This document shows positions 47,555 to 59,800 of a DNA stretch of 64,000 nt, piece by piece. Under the pieces are notes generated by a model, which did not search any database, was not told the DNA's origin, and was given only the letters and a program-made list of their open reading frames with translations. The position numbers were made by a program, and so were the translations under genes. The number at the start of each line of letters is the position of its first letter. The stretch's first letter is position 1. The stretch is taken from assembly GCF_037975245.1 (NCBI RefSeq), contig NC_092582.1, forward strand, positions 5,646,001-5,710,000. The letters are read 5' to 3'. Source of the stretch: Apostichopus japonicus (Eukaryota; Echinodermata; Holothuroidea; Aspidochirotida; Stichopodidae).

Positions 47555-49175
47555 AGCGTATGGCAAGCCGTTTTAACATTTACCTCGCAATTAGACTTAA
47601 GTCGAATACATTTCACTTAAGTGGAATGCAATTTCACTTAAGTGGAATTGTATTCCACTTAAGTGGAATTCTATTCCACTTAAGCTTAATTGTATTTTAC
47701 TTAAGCTGAATTCATCAACTTGTCACTGCATTTTACTTAAGCTAAATTCTATTTCACTTAAGTGGAATTGAATTCCACTTAAGTGGAATTGTATTCCACT
47801 TAAGTGAAATGCATTTCCACTTAAGTGGAATACAATTCCACTTAAGTGGAATGCAATTCCACTTAAGTGGAATGTCCTGTCTATTTCACTTAAGTGGAAT
47901 ACAATTCCACTTAAGTGGAAATGCATTCCACTTAAGTGAAATGTGATTGGATAGTCTATTTCACTTAAGTGGAATGTGATTGGCTAGTCTATTCCACTTA
48001 AGTGGAATGTGATTGGCTAGTACATTTACCGCCAAACTTTGCCCATGCCTTTGCGCGCCATTATAAACAACTTGCCGCGATATGTGTACGTACGTACGTG
48101 GTGTCGATATGTGCACAATGAATATCGGCTGTCCATCGGGATCCAGCTAGCACTTAACATCCGTGCAAGGTGTGTACGTACGTACCTGACCTGGTACCTG
48201 ACGAATACCATTACCAAAATAAAGCCATGGCAAATACATTATAAGTGGTTGGAGCTACAGCCGAAAACGCATTGACAAGGGCAAGAAAACGTTTTACTTT
48301 TTGTGGATTTTGGGTTTTGGATGGAATCCTTTATTTCGTCAAAAGTTTCACTATCTAAAAAGTTACGAATTCTGCCTATGTTACTTAAACAAGATGTAAG
48401 TCGCCTCTGTTGTGCATCATACTGATTGTTCCCCTGTGCAAGTGAGGAAACAACACTTCGAATTGTGTCTCTAACAACAACAATTATTTGATCGCATTCC
48501 AGCAATGTTAGATGTGAATGATTAGCCGTAGCCATGATGTACACGTGCAACGAGGATCAACTAAATCATCATATGTGATGAGCAATTGAATGCGTTACGA
48601 CGAACATTACCCTTAATTGTATTTATATGTAAGCCACATATCAACATTTCCACTTAAGTGGAATTGTATTTTACTTAAGCAGAATAGAATTCCACTTAAG
48701 TGAAATTGACGCCCAAAAGATGTTATTCCACTTAAGTGAAATTGTATTCTACTTAAGTGGAATACAATTCCACTTAAGTGGAAATGCATTCCACTTAAGT
48801 GGAATTGTATTTCACTTAAGTGGAAATGCATTCCACTTAAGTGGAATTGTATTCCACTTAAGTGAAATAGATGGGCTATTTAGCTTAAGTGGAATACAAT
48901 TCCACTTAAGTGGAAATGTATTCCACTTAAGTGAAATACAATTCCACTTAAGTGGAATGCATTTCCACTTAAGTGAAATAGAAATGTCCATTTCTACTTA
49001 AGTGAAATTGAATTCCACTTAAGTGAAATTGAATTCCACTTAAGTGGAATACATTTCACTTAAGTGGAATTCCATTTCACTTAAGTAGAATGTATTCCAC
49101 TTAAGTGAAATGTATTCGACTTAAGTCTAATTGCGAGGTAAATGTTAAAACGGCTTGCCATACGAGCGCTGGGTA
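47555..49175. mobile_element. Foldback element built of CTTAAG-centred palindromes
   Basis: Two arrays, 47590-48010 (18 ACTTAAG-type cores) and 48645-49130 (22 cores), are made of TTCCACTTAAGTGGAA-like palindromes every ~21 bp. The outer flanks are inverted copies of each other: 47558-47612 ('gagcgtatggcaagccgttt', 'taacatttacctcgcaatta', 'gacttaagtcgaata') against 49112-49166. The loop, 48011-48640, is unrelated sequence containing an open frame. Confidence 0.85.
48298..48535 (-). CDS. Hypothetical exon inside the foldback element
   Basis: From an ATG at 48535 the minus strand reads 79 codons to a possible donor (CACAAAAA|GTAAAA at 48297); the frame continues to 48239 if not spliced. The peptide looks like real protein: 'MATANHSHLTLLECDQIIVV', then 'RDTIRSVVSSLAQ', 'RRLTSCLSNIGRIRNFLDS' and 'ETFDEIKDSIQN', with alternating amphipathic helices and no low complexity. 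I recognise no family. It may be the first exon of a captured gene or the element's own gene. No downstream exon was found within the element. Confidence 0.35.
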
Positions 49176-49734
49176 CGCTGTGGCGGGAAAGTGGATCCCC
49201 AGCAGCCACTAAGGGCAGCCTAACTTAGCGGACAATAACAAGACTGCTACTTTTTCGTACCTGTTTTAAAGCGATAATAATTAACGCTATGAATACTGTA
49301 AAATGCCAATAATTGCACCATATGAGAGATGAGAGATGAGTTGTTGCTCTTTCATGTAATATAATTTTGGAATTTAATGGTGGACGAAATCTGCATCCAT
49401 ATTGAACTGAAACTGATCCTACCAAATCTTGTGGAGAAAGGCGTAAATTGCGGCAATTTTTATACCATTTTTTTCTTCTTTTTTTTCTTAAAATGTCTAA
49501 ACAATTAATTTATGAGAATATGCAACAGTCAAGAAGGTACAATGACGATGTTAAGTTATTCCTCTTAAACTTGGTATGAAAAAACAGCCAGTAACACTTT
49601 GATTTAATGAAATTCGATGGCTACAAACCGTTCGATCCTAACAGGAGTGGGTGCAAATGGTAAAATTAGCTCGAAACGCGCGGTAATGTGTTATGATCCA
49701 AACGTATTATTATTTCATAATTTGAGTTATCGAC

Positions 49735-50250
49735 ATAGTTAGGAGGTCCGGTTAGCATCAAATCAAAGAAAACAATTTCTTCTTTAACGTGTTATATCGG
49801 TAACAAAGCCGATTTTTTAACCAAAAGTGGCCTAAACGTTTTAAAATATTGATATTTTTTTTTCTTCAAAATCAATTAATTTTAGTTATGGACAAGAAAT
49901 GGTCAAGAAATCATTTTTGTTACCGATGCTAGAGGTATACCACGTGAAAGAGGAACCTTTCTACTTTAATGTGGTGCTAACCGGACATCCCAGTAGGCTC
50001 CATAACTAAAATTAATCGATTTTGAAAAATAAATCATTTTTGGGATCATTACACATGACGTATATACAGCGCGTTTAGAGATGTCCGTATCGGGATTAAA
50101 ACTTTATGGCCAGTTTTGGTCAAGAAATCATTTTTGTTACCGATAGTAGAGATATACCACGTAAAAGAGGAACCTTTCTACTTTAATGTCGTGCTAACTG
50201 GACATCCTAGTAGGCTCCATAACTAAAATAAATCGATTTTGGAAAAAACC
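49735..50250. repeat. Direct and inverted copies of a ~135-bp segment
   Basis: Copies at 49895-50035 and 50112-50250 share 'gtcaagaaatcatttttgtt', 'accacgt.aaagaggaacct' and 'agtaggctccataactaaaa'. A shorter inverted copy is at 49735-49815. They lie inside the 47475-50401 element. Confidence 0.75.
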
Positions 50251-50499
50251 TTTCTTATTTATGCACTTATTGAACAACACACTCGACCGTAGCATCAGTT
50301 ATAACAAACACACCCTACCGCAGTTGTAGTACTGTATGTCATGTCTTACTGTCCTTTTTTCTTAGTGGCTGCTGTTAGTGTATGCTCTTAGTGGCTGCTA
50401 CCTTCAATGAGGCTCAATATTGCAACGGACCAACGTTAAATTAGTCTGTAACGTTAGTCAATGCACACGGACTAGCAAAAATCTTCTTTTTATCACTGC

Positions 50500-50665
50500 T
50501 TCTTAGTCGGTTTACATTGACTAAGGAAAAATAATCGTAGCTTAGTCTGCGGCGACGTACTAAGGTATTTTAACCCACGGACTAAGAACGATCCGGACAC
50601 CCGATTTGCGCCATAATTGAAGCTTAGTCGGTGGCGACGGAATAAGGTATTTGAACCCACGGGAA
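50500..50665. repeat. Short tandem duplication upstream of the SAMD3-like gene
   Basis: Two copies contain 'agcttagtc.g.ggcgacg', 'taaggtattt.aacccacgg' (about 50538-50582 and 50618-50662). This is in the presumed 5' flank of the gene at 50820. Confidence 0.6.
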
Positions 50666-50819
50666 AATTACGCCTGCAACAGTGCAAGGATAGTCTACAT
50701 GTATGACACCTAAACAGAAGCTTGTCGATTCCAACAACTCAAAATGCATACTAGTTTGTAGTTCAGTTCATTGATATTTCCGTCCGGCTGTCGTACTTTA
50801 TTTTAAGTTGAAACTGAAA

Positions 50820-53800
50820 ATGTCTGACATCGCCACGCAACTGGATTCATCCTTATGTTCACGCCAATTGTAAGTCTTTATTCATAGTTTCGTCCACGAT
50901 AAGACATAACACTAGGCTCTACACTAGTGTTAGCTAGCTAGCTAAGCTAATATCCATGAATTTTAGCCTTTGGTCACACGTTAGGGTAGAATTCCTGTAT
51001 ATCGTATATTAATTAGGCTAGTAACACTAACAAGTAACAGTACTAGTAGGGCTAATATCGTAAAGATGCATAAATTCCTACAGGCTAACGGTAATGGCCA
51101 CATTCGAAATTGGGCAGTTCCAAAAAACAGGGCTCAGCACGTTTTCTCCAGTTGGAGGGGTCACTTATCATTACAGTCAATGGGAAAAAACTAGCTTTTA
51201 AAAGTTTGTTCGAAATATTTTTTATTTGGTGGAGAAAAAATTCTGAAACTCATGTATGTTGAACATGGTCACAATACACAATATTCCTGCGAAAAACCGG
51301 CTGGAAATAAGCTTTGATTATGAAGACATGATTTTTTTTTACAAAAATGATAGGATATTTATCAGTATCCAGTCAAAACCTCCCTGTGAGTCAAAACGTC
51401 CCCGTGAGTCAAAACGTCCCCGCTTTTATAATCAGTTGGAATGCAAGTGTGGATGTTTTTAGTTCAAATCAAAGAGTAAGGATAAGTATAGTTCAGGTTG
51501 AAAACACAGTTTTTAGGGAGTGGGACATGCCGGCTATGAGGGCGGAAACATTTTTGAGTATAATTTTCTGAGGTAAGATAATATAAATAGAAATGGGAAT
51601 TTAAGAGGGCTGTAGGTTAATAGGATTTTTTTTAAACACGATTTGGTTTCTGAATTAATATATACGATATTGAGGGAAGGGAATAATTTTGTTATTTTGT
51701 TATTTACTTACTATTGGAATATGCGAGACGGGCTGGATGAAAGTGATATATATTTTCCTACAGCGCTTACCAGTCAAAACGTCCCCGTACCAAAACGTCC
51801 CCGTACCAAAACGTCCCAGTTGTTCAAAACGTCCCCGTTGGTCAAAACGTCCCCGTTGGTCAAAACGTCCCCGTTGGTCAAAACGTCCCCGTCTAATACA
51901 TTCATTCACAGCTGTTAATATATATTAATTTTAAGTTATTATTTGGCTAAGTTATCGGCATGCAAGTTGGATTACAGGCGCTAAATAAATCATGAAGGAC
52001 TATATATCGTTTAGGGCAGAGATGGGAAAGGGGGCTGGGGCTTTAGCCGTAGTCCCCCTTCTAGACCATCAAGAAATAAGAAGGGAGAATAAATTCTGGA
52101 AAAGGGTAGCAAAATAGGCAAACAATCACGAAAATCAAAAATATAATGTGTCTTCAGAAAGAAAATAAACGTATACACCTGTATATGCTGTAGGAAAATA
52201 TATATCACTTTCATCCAGTTCGTCTCGCATATTCCAAAAGTAACTTGTTGTACATAAACAAAACAAAAATTCTTTTATATTCCCTTCCCTCAATATCGTA
52301 TATATTCATTCATTCGTATATATTCATTCATTTGGTAAAGGGACGTTTTGACTGGATACCCCTACAGCACACTATGTTTATTTTTTTTTTCTGAATTCAA
52401 ATTATAACTTATATATTCACAACTGTGAATGAATGTGATAGACGGGGACGTTTTGACTTACGGGGACATTTTGACCAACGGGGATGTTTTGATCAAAAGC
52501 GGGGACGTTTTGGTGCAGGGACGTTTTGGTAAAGGGACGTTTTGACTGGTAAGCTATTTATCATTGAAGCCAATGGGAAATTCTCAAATTTTTGCAATAA
52601 TTTGACTCTAATTTTAAGATTAACTAACAGAAAGAGCATGAATTCTTCATATGCTAATATTTCAGTTAAATTTCAGCTCTCCATTCACATCAAAACTAAT
52701 TTAAAGTGATACTTTATAACGAACTTTAAACTTAAAGCCTTTGTTGTTGTCAAAATCATTCAAAATGGCTACCATTTTGCCAAATTTGTGGTCCAAAACA
52801 CCTGTTTTATTTTGGCAAGGAAATGTGTTATTATTTTTGTTTGTTACTAATTTGATGTGTTAGGCATTGATCTAAAACATTTAAAGAAAGAAATTATTTT
52901 CATATTTTCATATTGTAAGTGGCGTTACAAAGACAATTGCTACTTTGTCTCTTTTTTAGGGATGATAACTTTATTTTTGGACTTGTTTAATTTTCAGTCA
53001 CAACTTTCTACTCATATTTGGACCAAATAACAAAAAAGTTGAGATTGAATCCAATGACTTTGGGGCATCAAAGTCAGAACTTCATGCTGCTGCAGTGAAA
53101 ACTTTTGGTTTGGGTGGATCAGAATTGATTCTTCAACTCTATGATAGAGATTTCAGTGACTATGTTGACATTGAAGATGGTGAGCTGGTCTATGGGCCTG
53201 CCAAACTGAGAGTTGTTAAAGCACAAGAGCAACCTGCCACTTTTCCAGTTACAATTAATATTGCAGAAGACAGTATCAAAGCAGAAATTAGTGACAGTGG
53301 GTAAGTTCATTTTGATATACCTTTGTGTTATGTCTAACAACAATGATTGTTTTTGGTAACATCTTATTCAATTATTGTCAATATTTGTGCAATAAATTTA
53401 CTTTCTTTCTGTAATATCTAATAGCTTTTACTGTCGACAATAGATTCTACATACTTTGTTAATTATGTATTTGTATTTGTTAATTTCATCTCATAATTTA
53501 CATGTATCTACAGTAGAAAAGGTACAGTTGAGACATATATCCCTTTTGAAGTGACCGCTCCAAAGGTTACACATTCAGTTATATTTGATGTGTAACAGCC
53601 TACTGTATCAAGGCAGTGAAGCACTATTTAATTTTCAACATTATTGTATCTTATATGGAGATGGCCCACCAACTGCATACTTTGAGCTGATTTAATTTTT
53701 TGGGCTGGGTGTGACGTGTGAGTGGAGGGCATGGGCAAACGTGAAAATGATCTATGAGACATTGCACATCTAATATGCCATATAGGATTCAAACATGGCA

Positions 53801-56800
53801 GATGTTCAGATTTCCATTAACCTCACTTTTAACATCCTAAATAGTGCAATGAAGCTTCCTATGGCAGAAAATCTCTTCCCACACACTACTTGTTTCTACA
53901 TTGACTCCCCAATGCAATTACATTCGTATATCAATGAAAAATGGGGCAAAATGTAATTAAGATGTATGTAGTTGATATTGTCTGTATTTGTATATGTACA
54001 CAAAATTATCACATTTCCAAATAGAAGCATCTGTTTGGTCAAAAATCCAATCGTTGAAAAGATGTGTATGGTAACTAACACTTTTTAGCTTTTAGCCATC
54101 TCAACCTTACAGTAATACCCCTTTATCATTTTACAGATCCACAGTATCTCAACTTGACTATACAGCCTGCAGGGACTTCTTACGTGACAATTCTGAGTTT
54201 TCACTTTTAACATCTGACTTGCCATCTCCACCATCAACACCAAGTGCATATTCAACCCCAGTCTCAATCGCACAGCCTTCCAATTCTTCCAGCGCTGATG
54301 ACCCTCCATCCTTACCTGCTGCACCTTCAACTTCTTCCCTTGTGTCTCCCCATCCTACTTCACCTGTGTCATCTCATTCTGGATGGATAACTAAATTTCA
54401 GATCCCAGTACAAACTCCAACAATAGAATCTAAGCTCAAAAGTGGTGGATACACCATGAACGTAGCAGAGAGGAGCCTCTTTTTGGACAGCATTTATAAA
54501 GAGGTTACAGAAAAGTATGGAATCTAGTAAGTACACTGCATTCCTTTTGTTCCTTTATGGTACCCTTCAAGTTCATGACTATTTCTGCACACATTTATCT
54601 CCTACAGTAGTACAGTACATGTATCTTTTTCACATGTTAAAAAATGAGGGTAAATTTCCTGCTAAATAAAGCAAATTGGTTTTATACAAATACATGCCAA
54701 AGCTCCGATTGTTTTGTGTTAACCCTCTAATGCCCTCTGTAGCAAATATGCCTCCCAGATGTGCTTGTTGTTAAATGGTTAATCCTCAGAAATTTGCCAA
54801 ACTCAGAAATATATGCAGCATGATCCTGATGTGCTGCCAGTGGAAGTCAAACAAGTCAAACTATACTCCAGAAAACAGGGACCTTCAATGCTCAGCCCCC
54901 TGATTGACCCACTAGGACCCTGTGTAGCAAACATGCAACAAATATATGTACACCATCTCTAACTCTTCCTCCGGTGTGCTGTTGATATGCTGCTGGCTAT
55001 TAAAGGACGAAATTACATTATATAACCTTCATTTGTAGGAGTATGCAATTTATCCGTATGTGAGCTTGATGCATGACTACAGTTTATATTTTTTTCATAG
55101 CTATCCGTCCAAGGCACAGTACGATGAAATTATCACCAAATTGTTTGTGAAGTACCCTTCCATGAAGACTCCACAAGAAAATATGCCAGTTGGTAATCTG
55201 AAGGTAATATTTCCATTTTTCTGACAAAGCAATATTAAAAACCTTAGGGAGGAGTGTTCAACAAATCTTGTTACTGCTCTGGACAACCATAAGACAAGTT
55301 GTGTCAGGGCCAGCAACAATTTTGTCCAATGAAATAATGTTTTGCGGCTTAGTCTTAAATACAACAAGCATATCATTCATATCATATCATTCATATCATA
55401 TGGCAGTCACAGTGCTTGCATGTAAGGCATACTGAATGAGATCATTTATACTCTCACTAGTCCTTGAAGTTGCAATTAATTTGGATTAAATGTAATTAAA
55501 GTAAAGAGTTTTGTTACTTCTGAACCTTATTTCTATAAACATTTTACATATAATATTTAATTATGAAGGAACATTTTTTTCTATGATTTGGAAAATGTGG
55601 ATTTTGGCATTGAAATCAATACTTTTGCATACTATTTTGTGGTTGGAAATACTGTATTATACCTGAGTACCCATATATCAATTTTTGGTTCCTTGCTTTA
55701 GCAAAAGGAACCTATGTAGTCAGGTTGGCGTGTGTCTGTGTGTGCATCTGTGACACTTGCTTGGGAATGCTCTATCGCAATGAGGGAAAATTGGATTAAG
55801 GCCAAACTTGGACTATAGATCCGTCATATGGAGAAGGTGTGCCCTATTGTTTTTGGTGCCCACAAAGGTCAGTTATGGTCCAAAAAACGAAAATATTAAA
55901 ACTGCAATAACTCCCAGTGCCAATGTGCGACAAGGTTGATATTTTGGGACAAGTTGTGAACACTGGTTTGGGGAACATTTTGAAACTTAACATTCATGTG
56001 ATCCAAGGTCACCAAAGGTCAATTAATGATAAAAAACTAGTATTTTTGCGATCACTTGAGAATGAATTGTCTGTTAGGGTTGGGAGTTGCTTCAATGTAA
56101 TCCAATTTTCAACCCGCATCTGGGTGACCCTTGACCTCAATTTGACCTCTGGTGACCTTTAAGTGTTTGGGGACTTTTACAGTTTCGATGCTATTTTCAG
56201 ATGTCAAAAGTACCTTGTGATCATAAATGTCAAAAGGTTGAACCCTGTGTGACCTTGGTGTGCAAAGTTATACAAGGTCAAAGTAAATTTTCAGACATTT
56301 AATGCAATAACTCCCAGTGCCAAGGTATGTCACAGTTGATATTTTGGGACAAGTTGGAAATGGTATAGGGGTATATTTTCAAAATTGATGGTCATGTGAT
56401 CCAAGGTCACCAAAGGTCAATTTAAAAAAAACTACTATTTTTGGGGGGTTGGGGGGGAAATGGGCAAAGAAAAAATTGTTTGAATGTTTATAGTTTTGAT
56501 GGTATATTCACGTCTCACCAATCAAAAATGTCAATTGGTTGACCCCCGGGTGACCTTTGTGTGTGAAGTTATGTATACAAGTTCAAAGTTAATTTTTTGA
56601 CATACAATGCAATTAACTCCCTATGCCAATGTGTGACATGGTTGATATTTTGGGACAAGTTGTGAATGGGTGGTGGAACATTTTCAAACTTAACAGTCAT
56701 GTGATTTGAGGTCACCAATGTTATCATATCTGTTGACCAGCTTGTAGGTGACCCTATATTTCGTACATTTTCGACGCCATATTCAGATCTCTAAAGTGCT

Positions 56801-59800
56801 TTCCGATCAAAAATCTGATCACAATTTGTGATCACAAAAGTGTTGGCTATAGTGTTGATTACTTTATGGGTACATGTAGGACCACAATTACTTGGACTAT
56901 TTGAGCCCAATCTTGCTTGATAATATGATGTGTATTGTCATATACCCCTATGCAAGGAACCACAATGCCCTTGGGCTCTTGTTTTACTGTACTTTCTTTG
57001 GCTGTCACGTTAAAATAAAAAAAAAGGGAAAACAAATTTTCCTCCCTCACTCATGAGATTTTTCTATCTAAGAATTTTACAGGAAACAACTTTTTTTTTG
57101 AATGGCCTAGGGTAATGTGTATTGAGTGTGTGAAATATTGTGTTTAACAAAAATGTTTGAATTGAAGTAGAAAAATAACTACTCTTTAAATTAATGTCAA
57201 CATGTACAAATCTTATCAGAAGCAGAATGATATACTGCAGTGAAGTTTGAACTTAACTAACAACACAAACTGCAGAGTTGATTGGGTTGCTTGAAACATT
57301 TCTTAATCCTCTTAGTTTTTGAATCTATATAAGTTTTATTGTTCAACAGTTCATGAGCTAAGAGATATTTTACTGTTATTTTCTACATTGTCCAAGTAAC
57401 CTTTATTGTTTTCTATCCTAATCCTCACAATTTTCCTTTTACAATTCTTTCTTCCAGATGCTGTGGAAGCATAGGCTGCAATATAAGTTTCAGAACTTCA
57501 GAAAGAGGGTGGCATTTGAAATTGAGGCTGTGCAAAAAAAGAAATTAAAAGTAGCAAGGAAACCTAAGTCCTCACCAGAATCACCAGCAGCACCACCTCA
57601 ATGGGGTATGAAAAACTATCTCCCGAACCGCCCTGAAACAGAAGACGATGCATCCATTCATGGACACATTTGTTGGCTTCAGGATGAAAAACATAAAAGG
57701 CAGCCAGACTTTCGAGGAGTAAGTCAGTCAATGGCACTGACGTTGGCTGACAGAAGGACGTGGATTATTTCTTCCCCCCAGACTCCATCCCTCCCAGATA
57801 TCAAGAGCAAGTACCCATGGTTATTTGATGACATCCAAGTGAGTATATCTTGTTTTTGCATTGATAAAACTAGGCATTTTAGAGAGTTTGACCATCTTGA
57901 AGGAATTTCCCATGAACTTTAATTTTTTCATACATAATTTTTTAACAACTTGGTGAAAAGCCTATGCCAATATCTTATTCTAATCTAAAGTTGTAACAAT
58001 CTGAAAACAGAAAAATGGTTGATAAGATTTCCGTAACAGGAAATGACTTTGAGCATGCTTTACACATTATGCATTCTTTAACATCAATTTACAAGTTTTA
58101 GTGTATTCAAGAAAACTTTTTGGGTAAAGTTGTTGAGATGGATGTGTTATTTAAAATGGACAAAACAACATGTTCCTCTTTTGGGATTAATTAGCTATTT
58201 TAGTAAGGAAAAATGTCAATTTGTGTTTCAAAGAAATTTCCTGAAAGTGCTAACATGACATCACAGATGTTGCCAATCTACCTTGTAGTTTTCCTAAATG
58301 AAAAGTCCTTAAAATATTGTAACTTTTAAACAGAATAAGATATTGACACAGTTTCTTTTAAAATGTTCTTTATCAAATATAAATTTATGAAAATAAATGG
58401 GAATGTTCCTTTCATTAAGAGGTCTTAATCATGCCAATTAACACATCCAATTTTTGATGCATATGCACTGTGTCATATTCATTTGCATATTTAGCCAACT
58501 AGTGAGTGAACAATGTTATGTGGGAACATTGTCACACACTATCTAAATGGGAGCCTGGGTCTTAGACCGTGCGGAAAGATAGCTTTCTCACCAAAAAAAA
58601 TTGTCTGTTAAGTGTGTTGGTTCTAACTTGCCAATCTATTTCCGGCCCTGTCTAAATAATGCAGTACTTCACTTAAAATATTTCCAAAAAATATCTTTTG
58701 TTAAAATTGAGTGTATTATTTGATATGCAGATTAATGGAAATGGTTGGGATTGTTTGCCAAGTATTGGGAAAAATATTGGAAACTGCAGGAATGTTGGGT
58801 AAACCATTTCTTGTTAGTGTTACTTAAAAAAACAACCAACTCCGCAAAAGATGGAAAAAATTGGTGTTATCTGTGTTATTTTTCGAGTGCCAGTGGGTGT
58901 TTACATTTCCTGCACAGCAACATGTTATAATCAAGAAGGCCATCATTTCCAATCATTGCATCAACATTCATTGCTTCAGTCCACTCAACTGAAATGGGTA
59001 CTAGAGGGGTTAGCTATTCTTTGTTGATGTATCAATAGCAATTGGGGGAAACATTTACAGTAGGAATTGTTGCAATTTTAGTATGTTGCTGTATCTTAAA
59101 ATAAACCATTTTCCTTTAGCTTTTGGCAGAGATGAATCGCATACAGGATGGAGAGGTTACTTTTTTTAATTCCCTCCGTGCTGGCCTGGGAAGATATGCG
59201 TCTGGACTCATCAAGGCCTGCAAAGGAAAGAGAGCACCACATGCTTTTTTCATGGAGGCTAACACTGAAATGGAAGGATTTCGTGAAGAGCAGAAGATTA
59301 AAGGTATTGTAAATAAACAATAAATTCTTCCTTTAACAGTTACATGACACTTTGCTCTGTTCATTTCCCCCTTTGCTGCAGTGACCTGTCTGTAATTAAG
59401 GCCTGTTTTGGTGTTGATGTCCATGCCTCGCTCACAGATGAGCGATTTCCAGCTTCTGCTCCCTGTTTGTGGTGATGATATATTGACATTAAGGGAACAA
59501 GATCAACAATGTTTAATTAAATTTGGATGGCTTGGTTATATATAAAAAAAAAAAAAGTAAAAACATTTCATAGTTCTCTCGTACAGTTGAAGTCTTAACA
59601 GTGAAATTAAAAAAAAAAAACAGTATCTGAAAATATTAAGGGTAAAATAGAGCTGTGGCAGATTAGAGTGTTGATCTGAAACGTTTGTAACTGCACTTAA
59701 TAAATATATATAAAGACAATGGGCACTCGGTAGAGCGCATACCTCCGCCTATGGTCACAAATGCTTGTTAATGAGATTCCTGAAAAGACAAAGGAGATCC

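Larger units (their letters stand above)
47475..50401. mobile_element. ~2.9-kb composite element with outer inverted repeats
   Basis: The left end GTAGCAGCCACTAAGAGCA (47475-47493) is matched by its complement at 50383-50401. Similarity extends outward for about 20 more bases with mismatches ('caatat' on both sides). Further copies of the core lie at 49201-49220 (same orientation as left) and 50361-50373. It contains the foldback array (next entry) and AT-rich DNA. The target duplication was not resolved. Confidence 0.6.

Noticed and set aside
47723-49001. Open frames with repeated 'FHLSGI' peptides on both strands
   Set aside because: Direct translation of the CTTAAG palindrome array. The unit length gives open frames in several phases; there is no start context or protein character.
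45700-49130. CRISPR-like repeat-spacer array
   Set aside because: Repeats are palindromic or satellite units with no unique spacers, and the DNA is from an animal genome.
51643-51928. Overlapping frames of about 70-90 codons with KRPRW or RGRFDQ repeats
   Set aside because: Produced by the 18-bp minisatellite, open on both strands at once.
53514-53531. A micro-exon 'TAGAAAAG' in the SAMD3-like gene between exons 2 and 3
   Set aside because: Including it breaks the frame into exon 3, whereas direct joining of 53300 to 54137 keeps it open.
55687-55712. Transcription terminator hairpin
   Set aside because: It is the terminal hairpin of a dispersed repeat in an intron, not a terminator.
59096-59424. 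Minus-strand frames overlapping 59120-59303
   Set aside because: Shadows of exon 6 of the SAMD3-like gene, whose plus-strand frame has correct splice sites and family motifs.
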